A stretch of DNA of 29,569 nucleotides from an uncultured Porphyromonadaceae bacterium (GCA_902495075.1 CABUVO010000040.1:1-29569), one strand, 5' to 3'. Positions 8,141 to 16,186 are shown, counted from the first letter of the stretch. The notes: generated from the sequence alone by a model not told the origin. Translations and numbers: made by a program.

Positions 8141-9028
8141 ATGAATAGTAAACTGCAAGTAGGAATCGTGCAGCATTCCTTCATTGAAGATATGGATTTC
8201 AACAGAGCCCGCAATCTCACCGCTATTGAAAATCTTGCATCAGAGGGTGCAAAACTCATAGTGCTCTCCGAACTTCACGATTCTCTCTATTTCTGTCAGA
8301 CCGAGAATGTAGATAACTTTGATCTCGCCCAGACATTGCCCGGGGATTTCACTGAGTTTTACGGCTCGGCGGCAGCAGCCAACAATGTGGTGATAGTGAC
8401 AAGCACTTTCGAGCGTCGTGCACCCGGATTATATCATAATACGGCTGTGGTTTTTGATACTGACGGTTCTGTTGCCGGAAAGTATCGCAAGATGCATATT
8501 CCGGATGATCCGGGTTTTTATGAAAAATTCTATTTTACTCCCGGAGATCTCGGATTTGAGCCGATAGAGACATCCTTGGGAAAATTAGGAGTCTTGGTTT
8601 GCTGGGATCAATGGTATCCCGAGGCAGCTCGTCTTATGGCAATGAAAGGAGCAGAGATGCTTATTTATCCTACAGCGATAGGGTGGAATCCTGATGATAC
8701 GCAGGATGAGAAAGACAGGCAAAGGGAGGCATGGATAACTGTGCAACGTGGACACGCCGTGGCGAACGGACTTCCCGTGATAAGTGTGAACCGTTGTGGC
8801 TTTGAGGAAGATCCTTCAGGTCAGACTTCCGGAATCGATTTCTGGGGTTCAAGCTTTGTTGCCGGTCCTCAGGGGGAATTTCTATATTTAGCTCCGGATA
8901 ACGCGCCTGCAGAGCAGGTAGTGGAGGTTGATCTTCACCGATCTGAGGATGTTAGAAGGTGGTGGCCCTTCTTTCGCGATCGCCGAATCGAGAACTATGG
9001 GGAGATCACGAAACGATTTCTTGTGTAG
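8141..9028 (+). CDS. aguB: N-carbamoylputrescine amidase
   Basis: A nitrilase-superfamily amidase that converts N-carbamoylputrescine to putrescine, CO2 and ammonia (EC 3.5.1.53). The start is placed at the ATG giving MNSKLQVGIVQHSF, 22 bases after aguA; a frame that continues further upstream overlaps aguA and is not needed. The catalytic triad is visible as Glu44 (LSELHDS), Lys117 (YRKMHIPDDPGF) and Cys154 (VLVCWDQWYPEAAR). The 295-residue length matches the family. With aguA it completes agmatine-to-putrescine conversion. A strong hairpin terminator follows. Confidence 0.95.
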   Translation: MNSKLQVGIVQHSFIEDMDFNRARNLTAIENLASEGAKLIVLSELHDSLYFCQTENVDNFDLAQTLPGDFTEFYGSAAAANNVVIVTSTFERRAPGLYHNTAVVFDTDGSVAGKYRKMHIPDDPGFYEKFYFTPGDLGFEPIETSLGKLGVLVCWDQWYPEAARLMAMKGAEMLIYPTAIGWNPDDTQDEKDRQREAWITVQRGHAVANGLPVISVNRCGFEEDPSGQTSGIDFWGSSFVAGPQGEFLYLAPDNAPAEQVVEVDLHRSEDVRRWWPFFRDRRIENYGEITKRFLV

Positions 9029-9053
9029 AAGGGAAAAGGGAAGAGTAAAAAGT

Positions 9054-9086
9054 AAAAGGGTCGACAACACGCCGACCCTTTTCTGA
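9054..9086. terminator. Bidirectional terminator between aguB and the Cys-repeat gene
   Basis: AAAAGGGTCG (9054-9063) and CGACCCTTTT (9073-9082) form a perfect 10-bp stem around a 9-base loop. The right arm runs into TTTTCTG on the plus strand, and on the minus strand the stem is also followed by T-rich sequence, so it can end both convergent transcripts. Confidence 0.85.
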
Positions 9087-9151
9087 ATTTGTTTAAAAAT
9101 TACTTTTATTCACCTAATAACTAACCTAACTTATTCACCTATGAAGTTTTT

Positions 9152-9751
9152 TTACTTGCTTGCTGATTGCATCTGACGGAGAGCCTTTCCCTGGCGGTTG
9201 CCTTTGCCGTCTTTATGGAAATTTCCACCTTTATGACCTTTGCCTTGTCTCATTGCAACTGCTTTCTTTCCGCCGTGATGAGAACCGCTGTTTACATAGA
9301 AATTCTTGAGGTAAACAACCATCTGATCAGATGTGAGGATCTCGCCAAGGTCGTTGATATATTTACTCCTCAATTCTTTGCGGACATTGCGCGGATTGAA
9401 GGTCGTATCCTTGTTCTCGCGGGCTTTCTTTGCCTGGGCTTTAATCTCCTGACGCGATACTTTGGATGCATTATTCAAAGCCTCAATGCGACTTTTTTGC
9501 TCGGTTGTAAGTGTTATGCCTTCGAAAAGGTCAACCTTTTTTTGACATTTGACTTTTTTGCAATCTTTGCAGTCTTTGCAATTCTTGCAGTCTTTGCAAT
9601 TCTTGCAGTCTTTGAGACATTTTTTATTTTGTGCTGCACACTCAGTATTAAACTTGCAATTTTCAGTTGACTGTATTTTCTGCTGAGCAGAAGCACTGAC
9701 TGAGAATAAAGCGATTGTAAGGAATGCCAAACCTAATATTTTTGTTTTCAT
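9152..9751 (-). CDS. Secreted Cys/Lys-repeat protein with Spy-like (LTxxQ) region
   Basis: The 199-residue protein starts at the ATG giving MKTKILGL; a TTG three codons upstream is possible but less likely. A signal peptide (ILGLAFLTIALFSVSASA) is followed by a Cys-rich segment built of the tripeptide K-(D/N)-C repeated about six times, framed by other Cys and Lys residues. The DNA for it is a tandem of 9-bp units at 9558-9611. The next part, DLFEGITLTTEQKSRIEAL, and the charged helical region with VRKELRSKYINDLGEILTSDQ, resemble periplasmic Spy/CpxP-type LTxxQ proteins. The tail is rich in Gly, His, Lys and Gln. Metal binding or an envelope-stress role is inferred from composition. It is a single gene with its own upstream region. 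Confidence 0.75.
   Translation of the reverse strand: MKTKILGLAFLTIALFSVSASAQQKIQSTENCKFNTECAAQNKKCLKDCKNCKDCKNCKDCKDCKKVKCQKKVDLFEGITLTTEQKSRIEALNNASKVSRQEIKAQAKKARENKDTTFNPRNVRKELRSKYINDLGEILTSDQMVVYLKNFYVNSGSHHGGKKAVAMRQGKGHKGGNFHKDGKGNRQGKALRQMQSASK
9558..9611 (-). repeat. In-frame 9-bp tandem repeat encoding K-(D/N)-C
   Basis: Six consecutive 9-bp units alternate between TTGCAGTCT and TTGCAATTC/TTGCAATCT on the plus strand. On the coding strand each unit encodes a Lys-(Asp/Asn)-Cys triplet. The near identity at DNA level suggests copy number can change by slippage without shifting the frame. Confidence 0.85.
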
Positions 9752-10056
9752 TGCTGTCAAAACTTTTTATCTGTTAAACTTATACTTTTAAAAGCCGGTC
9801 AGGATCGCTGATTATGGATGTTTCCAACGGCTTCGGAAATTCTCGTTCCAATTGGATTTCAGTTTTAAGACAGATGAAAAATCAAAGAGTTTAATTCAAA
9901 ATTTTAGTTTAACTATTATTAATCTAAATGTTAATAAAGGCTACATGGGCGGCAACAACATACGGGGCACCAAGGTGCCTTCACTCAACCGGCTTCGCCA
10001 AAACGCAGACGACATACACTTTGCCGGCATTATGTCCCGGCATTATATTGAGGTGG
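9752..10056. other. 305-base gap without a recognised gene
   Basis: The part next to the Cys-repeat gene is AT-rich and should hold its minus-strand promoter; TAAGTTTA near 9775-9782 (minus strand) is a near match to TAnnTTTG. The part next to the LacI gene is GC-richer and contains the palindrome GGCACCAAGGTGCC (9966-9979) and a 10-bp direct repeat CCGGCATTAT ending near 10046. I see no coding potential, RNA gene or clear terminator for the LacI gene. Confidence 0.5.
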
Positions 10057-11130
10057 TTAATAATCATCCATGTTGAGGCGATGGAGAATGTCCATGTGGA
10101 GGTAGTTGTCGCGTTTCTGGGGTTTGACACCTCGGATCACACACTCTGCAAATGTGGTCAGAGCGAGTTGCGATTGGCTGGAGATGTGGCGTGTCACAAG
10201 GAATTCGATATGTCCGCTGCGCAAACTTGCAAGATTGGGTTCTATGTCATCGAAACCTACAACCACACGTTCTGTGTCGGGATTCTCACGCAGATATTCG
10301 TCGATAAGGAATATGCGGGAGTTAATCATTATGATGTGTTTTATTTCCGGGTGCTCTTGGAAAAATTCTTTCAGCGTGACAAATGTCTGTTTGGGATTTG
10401 CCGGATTAATAAATACCGTATGGATTTCACATTCCGGAAATTTCATGTTTATATAATCGAGAAATCCCTGACGACGTTTTGCATTCGGGTCTGCCTTATG
10501 GTTTGTGTCACGTATTAATCGGACTAAGAGAAGTTTTTCGGGGTTAAAGTGGTTGGTGAGAAGAAATGCTCCAAGTCTTCCGCTCTTATAAGGATCCATA
10601 CCATAATATACGGTATAATTGAGATCGTCGAATTTGTCATCGACAAACGCAAACGGGATTCCAACTTCATCAAGCTGGCCTGCGAATCGGCATGTCTCTT
10701 CCTTGAAGACTGTGCCCATGATAACGCCGTGAGGTTTCGAGACAAGTATCTCATCGCAGCATTGGAGATATGATTCGGGGTCTGTCTGATCAAAGAAATG
10801 GAAGTTTACTTCAATACTATAATTATATAAGGAGTTCGCACCGGCAATAAATCCTTCGTGAATTTTCTCCCAGTATTCCCCATGTTCAAATTCGGGAATC
10901 AGGCACGCGAAAGTATATGTTTTCTTGGATGCGAGTATTGAAGCATTAAGATTAGGGCTGTATCCGAGTATTTCAATGGCACGTTTCACTTTATCGACCG
11001 TATCTTGCGACACGCGCCCGCGATTGTGTATCACACGATCTACGGTGCCCCGTGAAACATTGCATAACCGCGCCACATCAAATATTGTTGCCTGGGTTGT
11101 TGCGTTATTTATCTTATTTATTTTAGCCAT
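10057..11130 (-). CDS. LacI-family transcriptional regulator
   Basis: The 357-residue protein has an N-terminal LacI-type helix-turn-helix (ATIFDVARLCNVSRGTVDRV, then IHNRGRVSQDTVDKVKRA and the hinge-like ILGYSPNLNASILAS). A sugar-binding-protein-like effector domain follows (FACLIPEFEHGEYWEKIHEG, HGVIMGTVF, VVVGFDDIEPN). It therefore binds operator DNA as a dimer and responds to a small ligand, probably a sugar or related molecule. No sugar-use genes adjoin it. The nearest candidate target is the palindrome at 11305-11316 on the start site of a divergent promoter, 175 bases upstream. The ligand cannot be read from the sequence. Confidence 0.9.
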   Translation of the reverse strand: MAKINKINNATTQATIFDVARLCNVSRGTVDRVIHNRGRVSQDTVDKVKRAIEILGYSPNLNASILASKKTYTFACLIPEFEHGEYWEKIHEGFIAGANSLYNYSIEVNFHFFDQTDPESYLQCCDEILVSKPHGVIMGTVFKEETCRFAGQLDEVGIPFAFVDDKFDDLNYTVYYGMDPYKSGRLGAFLLTNHFNPEKLLLVRLIRDTNHKADPNAKRRQGFLDYINMKFPECEIHTVFINPANPKQTFVTLKEFFQEHPEIKHIIMINSRIFLIDEYLRENPDTERVVVGFDDIEPNLASLRSGHIEFLVTRHISSQSQLALTTFAECVIRGVKPQKRDNYLHMDILHRLNMDDY

Positions 11131-11262
11131 AAATATGGTAAGTAGCTATTCAGAGAGTATTTAAATTTACACGAATTATTAGTAGTTGCTTAAACTAAAT
11201 GCTCTCAAAAGTTGCTTTTTTAGGAACAATTCAATAAAAATTTTTACAAAATTATCATTTTT

Positions 11263-11294
11263 TTTGGAAATATAAAAAACTTCTAATATATTTG
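11263..11294 (+). promoter_or_regulatory. Bacteroides-type promoter in the LacI-MFS gap
   Basis: TTTG at 11263-11266 and TATATTTG at 11287-11294 are separated by 20 bases, an excellent match to TTTG-N19-21-TAnnTTTG. The predicted start is about 11300. No annotated gene lies downstream on this strand. Confidence 0.65.
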
Positions 11295-11299
11295 CAGTG

Positions 11300-11512
11300 T
11301 TAATGTGCACGTGCACGCAAGATATAAGGCAAAACGAGCCTATAAACGTTTATCTAATTTTACTTTTAATCCATAATGAGTAGGTTTGTCGTTAACAAAT
11401 TATGGTTAACAAAAATGAGTTTCGGGTTATTAACCCGAAACTCATAAGACAAACAGCAGTTGAATCGAATTCGAGACTGCGTTTCCATGAAACGCAGTCT
11501 TATTTTTATTTT
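11300..11512 (+). ncRNA. Candidate small RNA, about 210 nt
   Basis: The start is predicted from the promoter at 11263-11294 and the end from the terminator at 11474-11514, so the unit is bounded on both sides. Inside are GTTAAC inverted copies (11391-11396, 11405-11410) and a perfect 14-bp stem with a 3-base loop (11415-11428 with 11432-11445). A 23-codon frame (11376-11447, starting MSRFVV) crosses the stem, so a short leader peptide cannot be excluded. The 3' end overlaps the end of the MFS gene in antisense by a few bases. The RNA is predicted only; its family is not recognised. Confidence 0.5.
11305..11316. promoter_or_regulatory. Operator-like palindrome GTGCACGTGCAC
   Basis: A perfect 12-bp palindrome occupies about +5 to +16 of the predicted transcript from 11300, the usual position for repressor binding. 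It lies 175 bases from the LacI-family gene, whose protein would bind a symmetric site of this kind. Assignment to that protein is inference. Confidence 0.45.
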
Positions 11513-11514
11513 TT
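11474..11514 (+). terminator. Strong intrinsic terminator, plus strand
   Basis: AGACTGCGTTTC (11474-11485) and GAAACGCAGTCT (11489-11500) form a perfect 12-bp stem with loop CAT. It is followed by TTATTTTTATTTTTT. The T-tract is only on the plus strand, so it ends plus-strand transcription from the LacI-MFS gap rather than the MFS gene. Confidence 0.8.
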
Positions 11515-12765
11515 CACCATATCGGGATCAGGAGAGAGTGTCTTTGTGGCGTAGGCAAAAGCAAGGGTAATGGCAGCGAGGATGACAAATGCAATTGCGG
11601 TGGAATGCATTATATTACCGAGTCCAACCAGGGGAGCAACTATCGCGCCGAACACGTATCCCGTAAGTCCGAGTAGCGCAGAGGCGCCACCGGCATTGGA
11701 CCTCCCTTCGTTCATTGCCAAAGTATTGCCAACGGTGAAAATCATGCCGAGAGAGAACACGATGGGAAGCATGGTGAGTTCATAAGCCCAAAAATTATTT
11801 AGCAAAAACAAGACTCCGAATTGAACGGATGTGGCAAGCAAAAGTGTCCAGCCTCCGAAAAACGCCGCTTTTTTTAGAATCGTGAATTTCAAAGCCATCA
11901 TTGCTCCGAATGCAACAAACAATGCGTTGAATCCCATGAATAGTCCGAAGTGCACTTCAGACCAACCGAAATGGTCCTGCATTATGAATGGTGCTGAAGA
12001 ACAATATGCAAATAAGAGACCGAGAGCGGAACCTTTCAATAGGGCATGGATCATAAATCGCTTGTTTTTGACGAGCATGGGGTATTCTTTAAAGGCATAG
12101 ATTAGTTTTCCTTTAAATCTATTTTCAGGTTTAAGCGATTCTTTCAAAGGAATTGCCACACAAATGAGCAGCGCTGCGAAACCTGCGAGAACATAAAAAA
12201 TACCTTTCCATCCGTCAGCAGCTGCAAGCAGACCTCCGAGAACAGGAGCTGAAGCAGGAGCAAATCCGTTAATAGCTCCTATAAGAGCCATCATTTTTGC
12301 TAATGGGCGTCCGCTGTATATGTCGGCAGGAATGGTGCGCGCAAGAAAGTATCCTCCAGATGCTCCGATTCCCTGAATTAGGCGGCAGCCGAGAAAGAAA
12401 TGGATTGTAGGTGAGAATACGCTTACAATTGCTGCTATTATGAAGATTGACAAAGTGATGATCAATACAGGTTTGCGTCCGTATTTATCGCTTACCGGAC
12501 CCATTATAAGCTGTCCTATTCCGAGACCTATCATTCCCATTGTTAATCCGAGCTGAACAACAGAAACAGAACATCCGAAATATCTGGTCATTTCCGGCAA
12601 GGTTGGGAGATACATATCGTTGACGAATGAACCGAATGCACTCAATCCTACAAGATATGCCACTAAAAAGATATAATAATGCTTTCCATTGGGATATGTT
12701 GTGGAATCAGACTGGTCGGAAGATTGTTGCGCGGAAGCGGTAGAATGAGTGGGAGTGCTTTTCAT
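11506..12765 (-). CDS. Bcr/CflA-family MFS multidrug efflux transporter
   Basis: The 419-residue inner-membrane protein has about 12 membrane segments and the drug:H+ antiporter motifs. The first segment carries VNDMYLPTLPEM, typical of Bcr/CflA; motif A is GPVSDKYGRKPVL; RLIQGIGASGG is motif B-like; and GFAPASAPVLGG matches motif C in segment 5. The first 27 residues are a polar Ser/Thr/Gln-rich extension, longer than usual. It probably exports drugs or metabolites in exchange for protons; the substrate is unknown. It is divergent from lysC and not obviously part of an operon. Confidence 0.9.
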   Translation of the reverse strand: MKSTPTHSTASAQQSSDQSDSTTYPNGKHYYIFLVAYLVGLSAFGSFVNDMYLPTLPEMTRYFGCSVSVVQLGLTMGMIGLGIGQLIMGPVSDKYGRKPVLIITLSIFIIAAIVSVFSPTIHFFLGCRLIQGIGASGGYFLARTIPADIYSGRPLAKMMALIGAINGFAPASAPVLGGLLAAADGWKGIFYVLAGFAALLICVAIPLKESLKPENRFKGKLIYAFKEYPMLVKNKRFMIHALLKGSALGLLFAYCSSAPFIMQDHFGWSEVHFGLFMGFNALFVAFGAMMALKFTILKKAAFFGGWTLLLATSVQFGVLFLLNNFWAYELTMLPIVFSLGMIFTVGNTLAMNEGRSNAGGASALLGLTGYVFGAIVAPLVGLGNIMHSTAIAFVILAAITLAFAYATKTLSPDPDMVKK

Positions 12766-12871
12766 ATTAAATTTCTTTTTGAATTATAACAAATATTAGG
12801 TAAGTAATGATTGTTTTTTACCATTTTTACTTTTTTTTGATGCGAAATAATCTGAATATATAGTGCTGATG

Positions 12872-12902
12872 TTGTGTATTTAACAGATAAGTATTAATTT
12901 TG
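12872..12902 (+). promoter_or_regulatory. lysC-lysA promoter
   Basis: TTG at 12872-12874 and TAATTTTG at 12895-12902 are spaced by 20 bases. The predicted start is near 12908, leaving a leader of about 27 bases before lysC, too short for a lysine riboswitch. Confidence 0.55.
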
Positions 12903-12934
12903 CGCTTCTTCTACAGGTTTTTAAATGATACAGC

Positions 12935-14248
12935 ATGAAGGTTATGAAGTTCGGAGGAACCTCTGTCGGTTCTCCACAAAGAATTAAGAACGTTGCATCG
13001 CTGATAAGCGGTAAGGGTAAAAACATGATCGTACTGTCTGCGATGAGCGGTACTACCAATTCTCTGATAGAGATATCTGAGGCTGTGAAAGCTGACGACC
13101 CGCAACTTGCATGCAAGCTTATATCATCGCTTGAAGAAAGATATAGCGGCGTTATTGAAGAGTTGCTCACTACGCAGGAGGCGCGTGAACGGACACGCAC
13201 GATTGTAGCCGATTTTTTCAATGATATACGTCACACTATCTCGTCGCCTGAATCACCTCTGCTTGAGAAGCAGATTGTGGCAAGGGGGGAGATGATATCA
13301 ACAAATCTTATGCACGCCTATCTTCATGAGTGTGGCGTGAATTCCGTACTATTGCCAGCACTCGATTTTATGCGCACGGATGAGCATGGAGAGCCGGATC
13401 TTCCTTATATTTCCAAACATCTGAATCAATTGCTTGAAGAGAATCCCGGAGCGGATTTATATATTACCCAAGGATTCATATGCCTTGATCATGAGGGGAA
13501 CATTCATAATCTCGAGCGAGGTGGGAGTGATTACACGGCTTCGCTTATAGGAGCTGCAATCATGGCTGAGGAAATAGAGATATGGACCGACATCGACGGT
13601 ATGCACAACAACGATCCTCGTTTTGTTGAGGGCACGAAACCCGTAAGAAATCTTCATTTCGAGGAGGCGGCGGAGTTGGCATATTTCGGTGCTAAGATCC
13701 TTCATCCGACATGTATACTCCCGGCTAAGATCAACAATATTCCTGTGCGATTGTTGAACACTATGGAACCGGATGCTCCGGGCACGCTTATTGACAATAA
13801 TCTGCGTTCTGCTTGCATCAAGGCTGTGGCGGCGAAAGACAATATCACGGCAATAAAGATAAAATCGGGAAGAATGCTGCTCGCATATGGTTTCTTGAAA
13901 AAGGTGTTCGAGATTTTTGAAAAATATGAGACTGCCATAGATATGATCACCACTTCAGAGGTTGGGGTCTCGGTGACTGTAGATAATGAAAGGAATCTTG
14001 ACCGTATAGTTGAAGAACTTCATCGTTTTGGCACTGTCACCATTGACCGCAATATGACGATAATATGCGTGGTCGGAGACCTCGAATGGCAAAACAGAGG
14101 ATTCGAAGCAAAGGCTCTGGATGCATTGCGCGATATACCTGTGAGAATGATCTCCTATGGCGGAAGCAATTATAATATTTCATTCCTGATCAAGGCGGAA
14201 GACAAGACTCGCGCATTGCGTGCCTTATCTGCCGAGATTTTTGCTTAA
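12935..14248 (+). CDS. lysC: Aspartate kinase (monofunctional)
   Basis: The enzyme phosphorylates L-aspartate (EC 2.7.2.4), the entry to lysine, DAP, threonine and methionine synthesis. The 437 residues begin MKVMKFGGTSVGS, the kinase signature. RGEMISTNLM, ERGGSDYTASLIGA and WTDIDGMHNNDPR form the aspartate and ATP sites. Two ACT domains follow (from about residue 300: FLKKVFEIFEKYETAIDMI and VGDLEWQNRGFEAKALDAL), which normally sense lysine or threonine. There is no fused homoserine dehydrogenase. It lies 6 bases before lysA, so the pair is directed to DAP/lysine synthesis. An alternative start two codons in (ATG of MKFGG) is possible. Confidence 0.95.
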   Translation: MKVMKFGGTSVGSPQRIKNVASLISGKGKNMIVLSAMSGTTNSLIEISEAVKADDPQLACKLISSLEERYSGVIEELLTTQEARERTRTIVADFFNDIRHTISSPESPLLEKQIVARGEMISTNLMHAYLHECGVNSVLLPALDFMRTDEHGEPDLPYISKHLNQLLEENPGADLYITQGFICLDHEGNIHNLERGGSDYTASLIGAAIMAEEIEIWTDIDGMHNNDPRFVEGTKPVRNLHFEEAAELAYFGAKILHPTCILPAKINNIPVRLLNTMEPDAPGTLIDNNLRSACIKAVAAKDNITAIKIKSGRMLLAYGFLKKVFEIFEKYETAIDMITTSEVGVSVTVDNERNLDRIVEELHRFGTVTIDRNMTIICVVGDLEWQNRGFEAKALDALRDIPVRMISYGGSNYNISFLIKAEDKTRALRALSAEIFA

Positions 14249-14254
14249 GAAAAA

Positions 14255-15403
14255 ATGATATTCAACTTACCATGCATGGAGGGAGCGCGTACTCCATTTT
14301 ATTATTATGATATGGCGCTTTTACGCTCCACACTTGAAGAGATAAAAAAATGTATAGCCGGAAGTGATGTGCACGTGCACTATGCCGTGAAAGCTAACGG
14401 AAATCCTGAAATTCTTAAGGTGATTGCTCAAGCCGGTTTTGGAGCTGACTGTGTGAGTGGCGGTGAGATTGCCGCTGCTCTGAATGCCGGTTTCGACAAT
14501 GCCTCAATATTTTATGCCGGTGTCGGTAAGACAGACGAAGAAATCCTGTTTGGAATAGAGAAGGGGATAGGTTGCTTCAATGTCGAATCGATCGAAGAAC
14601 TGGAAGTGATCGCTGAACTTGGAGAGAAAGCTCAAAGAAAAGTGCCTGTGGCATTACGGGTGAATCCCAATATAGATGCCCACACTCATGAATATATCAC
14701 CACGGGTCTTGAGGAAAACAAATTCGGTATAGACATGCGGTGTCTTGACAAGGCTGTTGATAAGGCATTGGCATCGGAATGGATAGATCTTACAGGTTTG
14801 CATTTCCACATAGGCTCGCAGATTACCATAACTGAACCTTTCGCGTTACTCTGTGAGAGGATTAATAAAATCACTGAAAAATATCGTGAGAAGGGTATCG
14901 AATTTAAAATCTTGAATGTCGGCGGAGGTCTCGGGATAGATTATGACACCCCTGATGAGAATCCCATTCCTGATTTCAAGGAATATTTCGATACGCTGAA
15001 AAGCGGAATGCATCTGCAGCCCGGTCAGGAGATACATTGTGAGTTAGGCAGAGCGATTGTGGCTCAATGCGGGTCATTGATCTCACGCGTGGTGTATGTA
15101 AAGGAGGGAATAGGAAGAAAGTTTCTTATTCTTGATGCGGGTATGAACGATCTTTTGCGTCCTGCCCTTTACGGAGCGCATCATAAAATTGAGGTTGTGG
15201 CTCCACGCGATGAGGCTGAGACAGATATCTATGATGTGGTAGGACCCGTCTGCGAATCTTCAGATGTTTTTGGCAAGGATGAAAAGATTCCCGCCGTGCG
15301 GCGCGGAGATCTTGTGGCGCTGCGCTCGGCGGGAGCATATGGTGAGAGCATGGCATCCGAATATAATATGCGTAGGCTGCCCGGCTCAATATGTGTGGAA
15401 TAA
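14255..15403 (+). CDS. lysA: Diaminopimelate decarboxylase
   Basis: A PLP enzyme of alanine-racemase-like fold that decarboxylates meso-DAP to L-lysine (EC 4.1.1.20). The PLP Lys is Lys46 in HYAVKANGNP. Other family motifs are GADCVSGGEIAAAL, LHFHIGSQI, LNVGGGLGIDYD, ELGRAIV and VGPVCESSDVFGKD, whose Cys acts in the substrate site of the partner subunit. The 382 residues are slightly short compared with about 415 in many bacteria but match the Bacteroidetes form. It directly follows lysC. Confidence 0.95.
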   Translation: MIFNLPCMEGARTPFYYYDMALLRSTLEEIKKCIAGSDVHVHYAVKANGNPEILKVIAQAGFGADCVSGGEIAAALNAGFDNASIFYAGVGKTDEEILFGIEKGIGCFNVESIEELEVIAELGEKAQRKVPVALRVNPNIDAHTHEYITTGLEENKFGIDMRCLDKAVDKALASEWIDLTGLHFHIGSQITITEPFALLCERINKITEKYREKGIEFKILNVGGGLGIDYDTPDENPIPDFKEYFDTLKSGMHLQPGQEIHCELGRAIVAQCGSLISRVVYVKEGIGRKFLILDAGMNDLLRPALYGAHHKIEVVAPRDEAETDIYDVVGPVCESSDVFGKDEKIPAVRRGDLVALRSAGAYGESMASEYNMRRLPGSICVE

Positions 15404-15426
15404 TGCAAAATTTTCGTAATTTTGCA
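15404..15426 (+). promoter_or_regulatory. -7 element inside an inverted repeat before the FNT-like gene
   Basis: TAATTTTG (15417-15424) matches TAnnTTTG, and TGTG at 15392-15395, 21 bases upstream, is a weak -33. The -7 element sits in the right arm of TGCAAAATT (15404-15412) / AATTTTGCA (15418-15426), 9-bp arms around 5 bases. The repeat could be an operator for, or a weak terminator after, lysA. Confidence 0.45.
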
Positions 15427-15457
15427 ACATGAAATCAAAAATCTATCTTGACAAGTT

Positions 15458-16021
15458 ATGAAGAAGTTCTACTATTCTGTTTTGGCGGGTATGGCAATCG
15501 GTATTGCCGGAATTTGTAATCTCGCCTCGGGAGGTATTATTGGTGCGGCTCTGTTTGCATTCGCACTTTCGGCAATTGTATGTAGCAAATGGATACTGTT
15601 TACCGGTAAAGCCGGATTCTTCACCAACGGAAAAGAATTCGCAGATCTGGCGTTGATACTTTTTTATAACGCTATCGGTGTTGCATTGGCTGTATTACTG
15701 TCTGATTCGTTCATAGCTTTGGGAGATAATGCCGTGCGGATTGTGGAGTTGAGAAAAGCTGCGGGACTCAGGGTATTCATGCCGTCGATACTTACCGGCT
15801 TGATAATGACAGTCAGTGTGAAATGTGCTCGTGAAGGACAATGGTTGCCGCTGGTGCTTGGTATTCCGACATTCGTAATGTGTGGTTTCCCACACTGTGT
15901 GGCAGATATCGCATATTATTGCGTGGCGATGGACTTCCCTTGGGCTGTATGGCTGATGTCGGTTGCCGGCAATCTACTCGGGTGTAATCTCCCGACTCTT
16001 CTGCGATCTATCAAGGCTTGA
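15458..16021 (+). CDS. Short formate/nitrite-transporter (FNT)-like membrane protein
   Basis: The 187-residue protein has about six membrane segments. GMAIGIAGICNLASGG near the start resembles the first FNT repeat, and MCGFPHCVADIAYY in the second half resembles the conserved FNT motif around the central pore His. It is clearly shorter than typical FocA/NirC proteins (about 260-285 residues), with short N- and C-terminal parts and reduced loops. Transport of formate, nitrite or another small anion is inferred from the family. It has its own predicted promoter after lysA and ends at a strong shared terminator. Confidence 0.7.
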   Translation: MKKFYYSVLAGMAIGIAGICNLASGGIIGAALFAFALSAIVCSKWILFTGKAGFFTNGKEFADLALILFYNAIGVALAVLLSDSFIALGDNAVRIVELRKAAGLRVFMPSILTGLIMTVSVKCAREGQWLPLVLGIPTFVMCGFPHCVADIAYYCVAMDFPWAVWLMSVAGNLLGCNLPTLLRSIKA

Positions 16022-16049
16022 TATGTCGCAGTTGCAAGCAATAGCACCT

Positions 16050-16096
16050 AAAGCAAAAGCGAACTCAGATTTTATTCTGAATTCGCTTTTGCTTTT
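16050..16096. terminator. Bidirectional terminator between the FNT-like gene and tRNA-Ala
   Basis: AAAGCAAAAGCGAA (16050-16063) pairs with TTCGCTTTTGCTTT (16082-16095). One mismatch and a further 5-bp stem (TCAGA/TCTGA) lead to a 6-base loop. The plus strand runs into TTTT. It can end both the plus-strand gene and the minus-strand tRNA. Confidence 0.85.
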
Positions 16097-16098
16097 AG

Positions 16099-16172
16099 TG
16101 GAGTATAGCGGACTCGAACCGCTCACCTCGACACTGCCAGTGTCGCGCTCTAGCCAGATGAGCTAATACCCC
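16099..16172 (-). tRNA. tRNA-Ala (anticodon GGC)
   Basis: The minus-strand sequence folds as a 74-base cloverleaf. The acceptor stem GGGGTAT/ATACTCC contains the G3-U70 wobble that identifies alanine tRNAs. The D-arm is GCTCATCTGGCTAGAGC, the anticodon stem is CGACA/TGTCG with loop CTGGCAG (anticodon GGC, codons GCC/GCU), and the T-loop is GTTCGAGTC. Discriminator A73 is followed by CTA, so CCA is not encoded. Confidence 0.95.
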
Positions 16173-16186
16173 AACTCTTTATGTCG

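Noticed and set aside
9852..10076. Small protein between the Cys-repeat gene and LacI gene
   Set aside because: The frame overlaps the 3' end of the LacI gene, has low-complexity start sequence and no recognisable feature.
12903..12934. Lysine riboswitch before lysC
   Set aside because: The predicted leader is only about 27 bases, far too short for an L-box element.
14369..14380. Second copy of GTGCACGTGCAC inside lysA, as a LacI-type operator
   Set aside because: It encodes the conserved V-H-V-H-Y segment just before the PLP Lys of LysA, and codon constraint explains it. It is not near a promoter.
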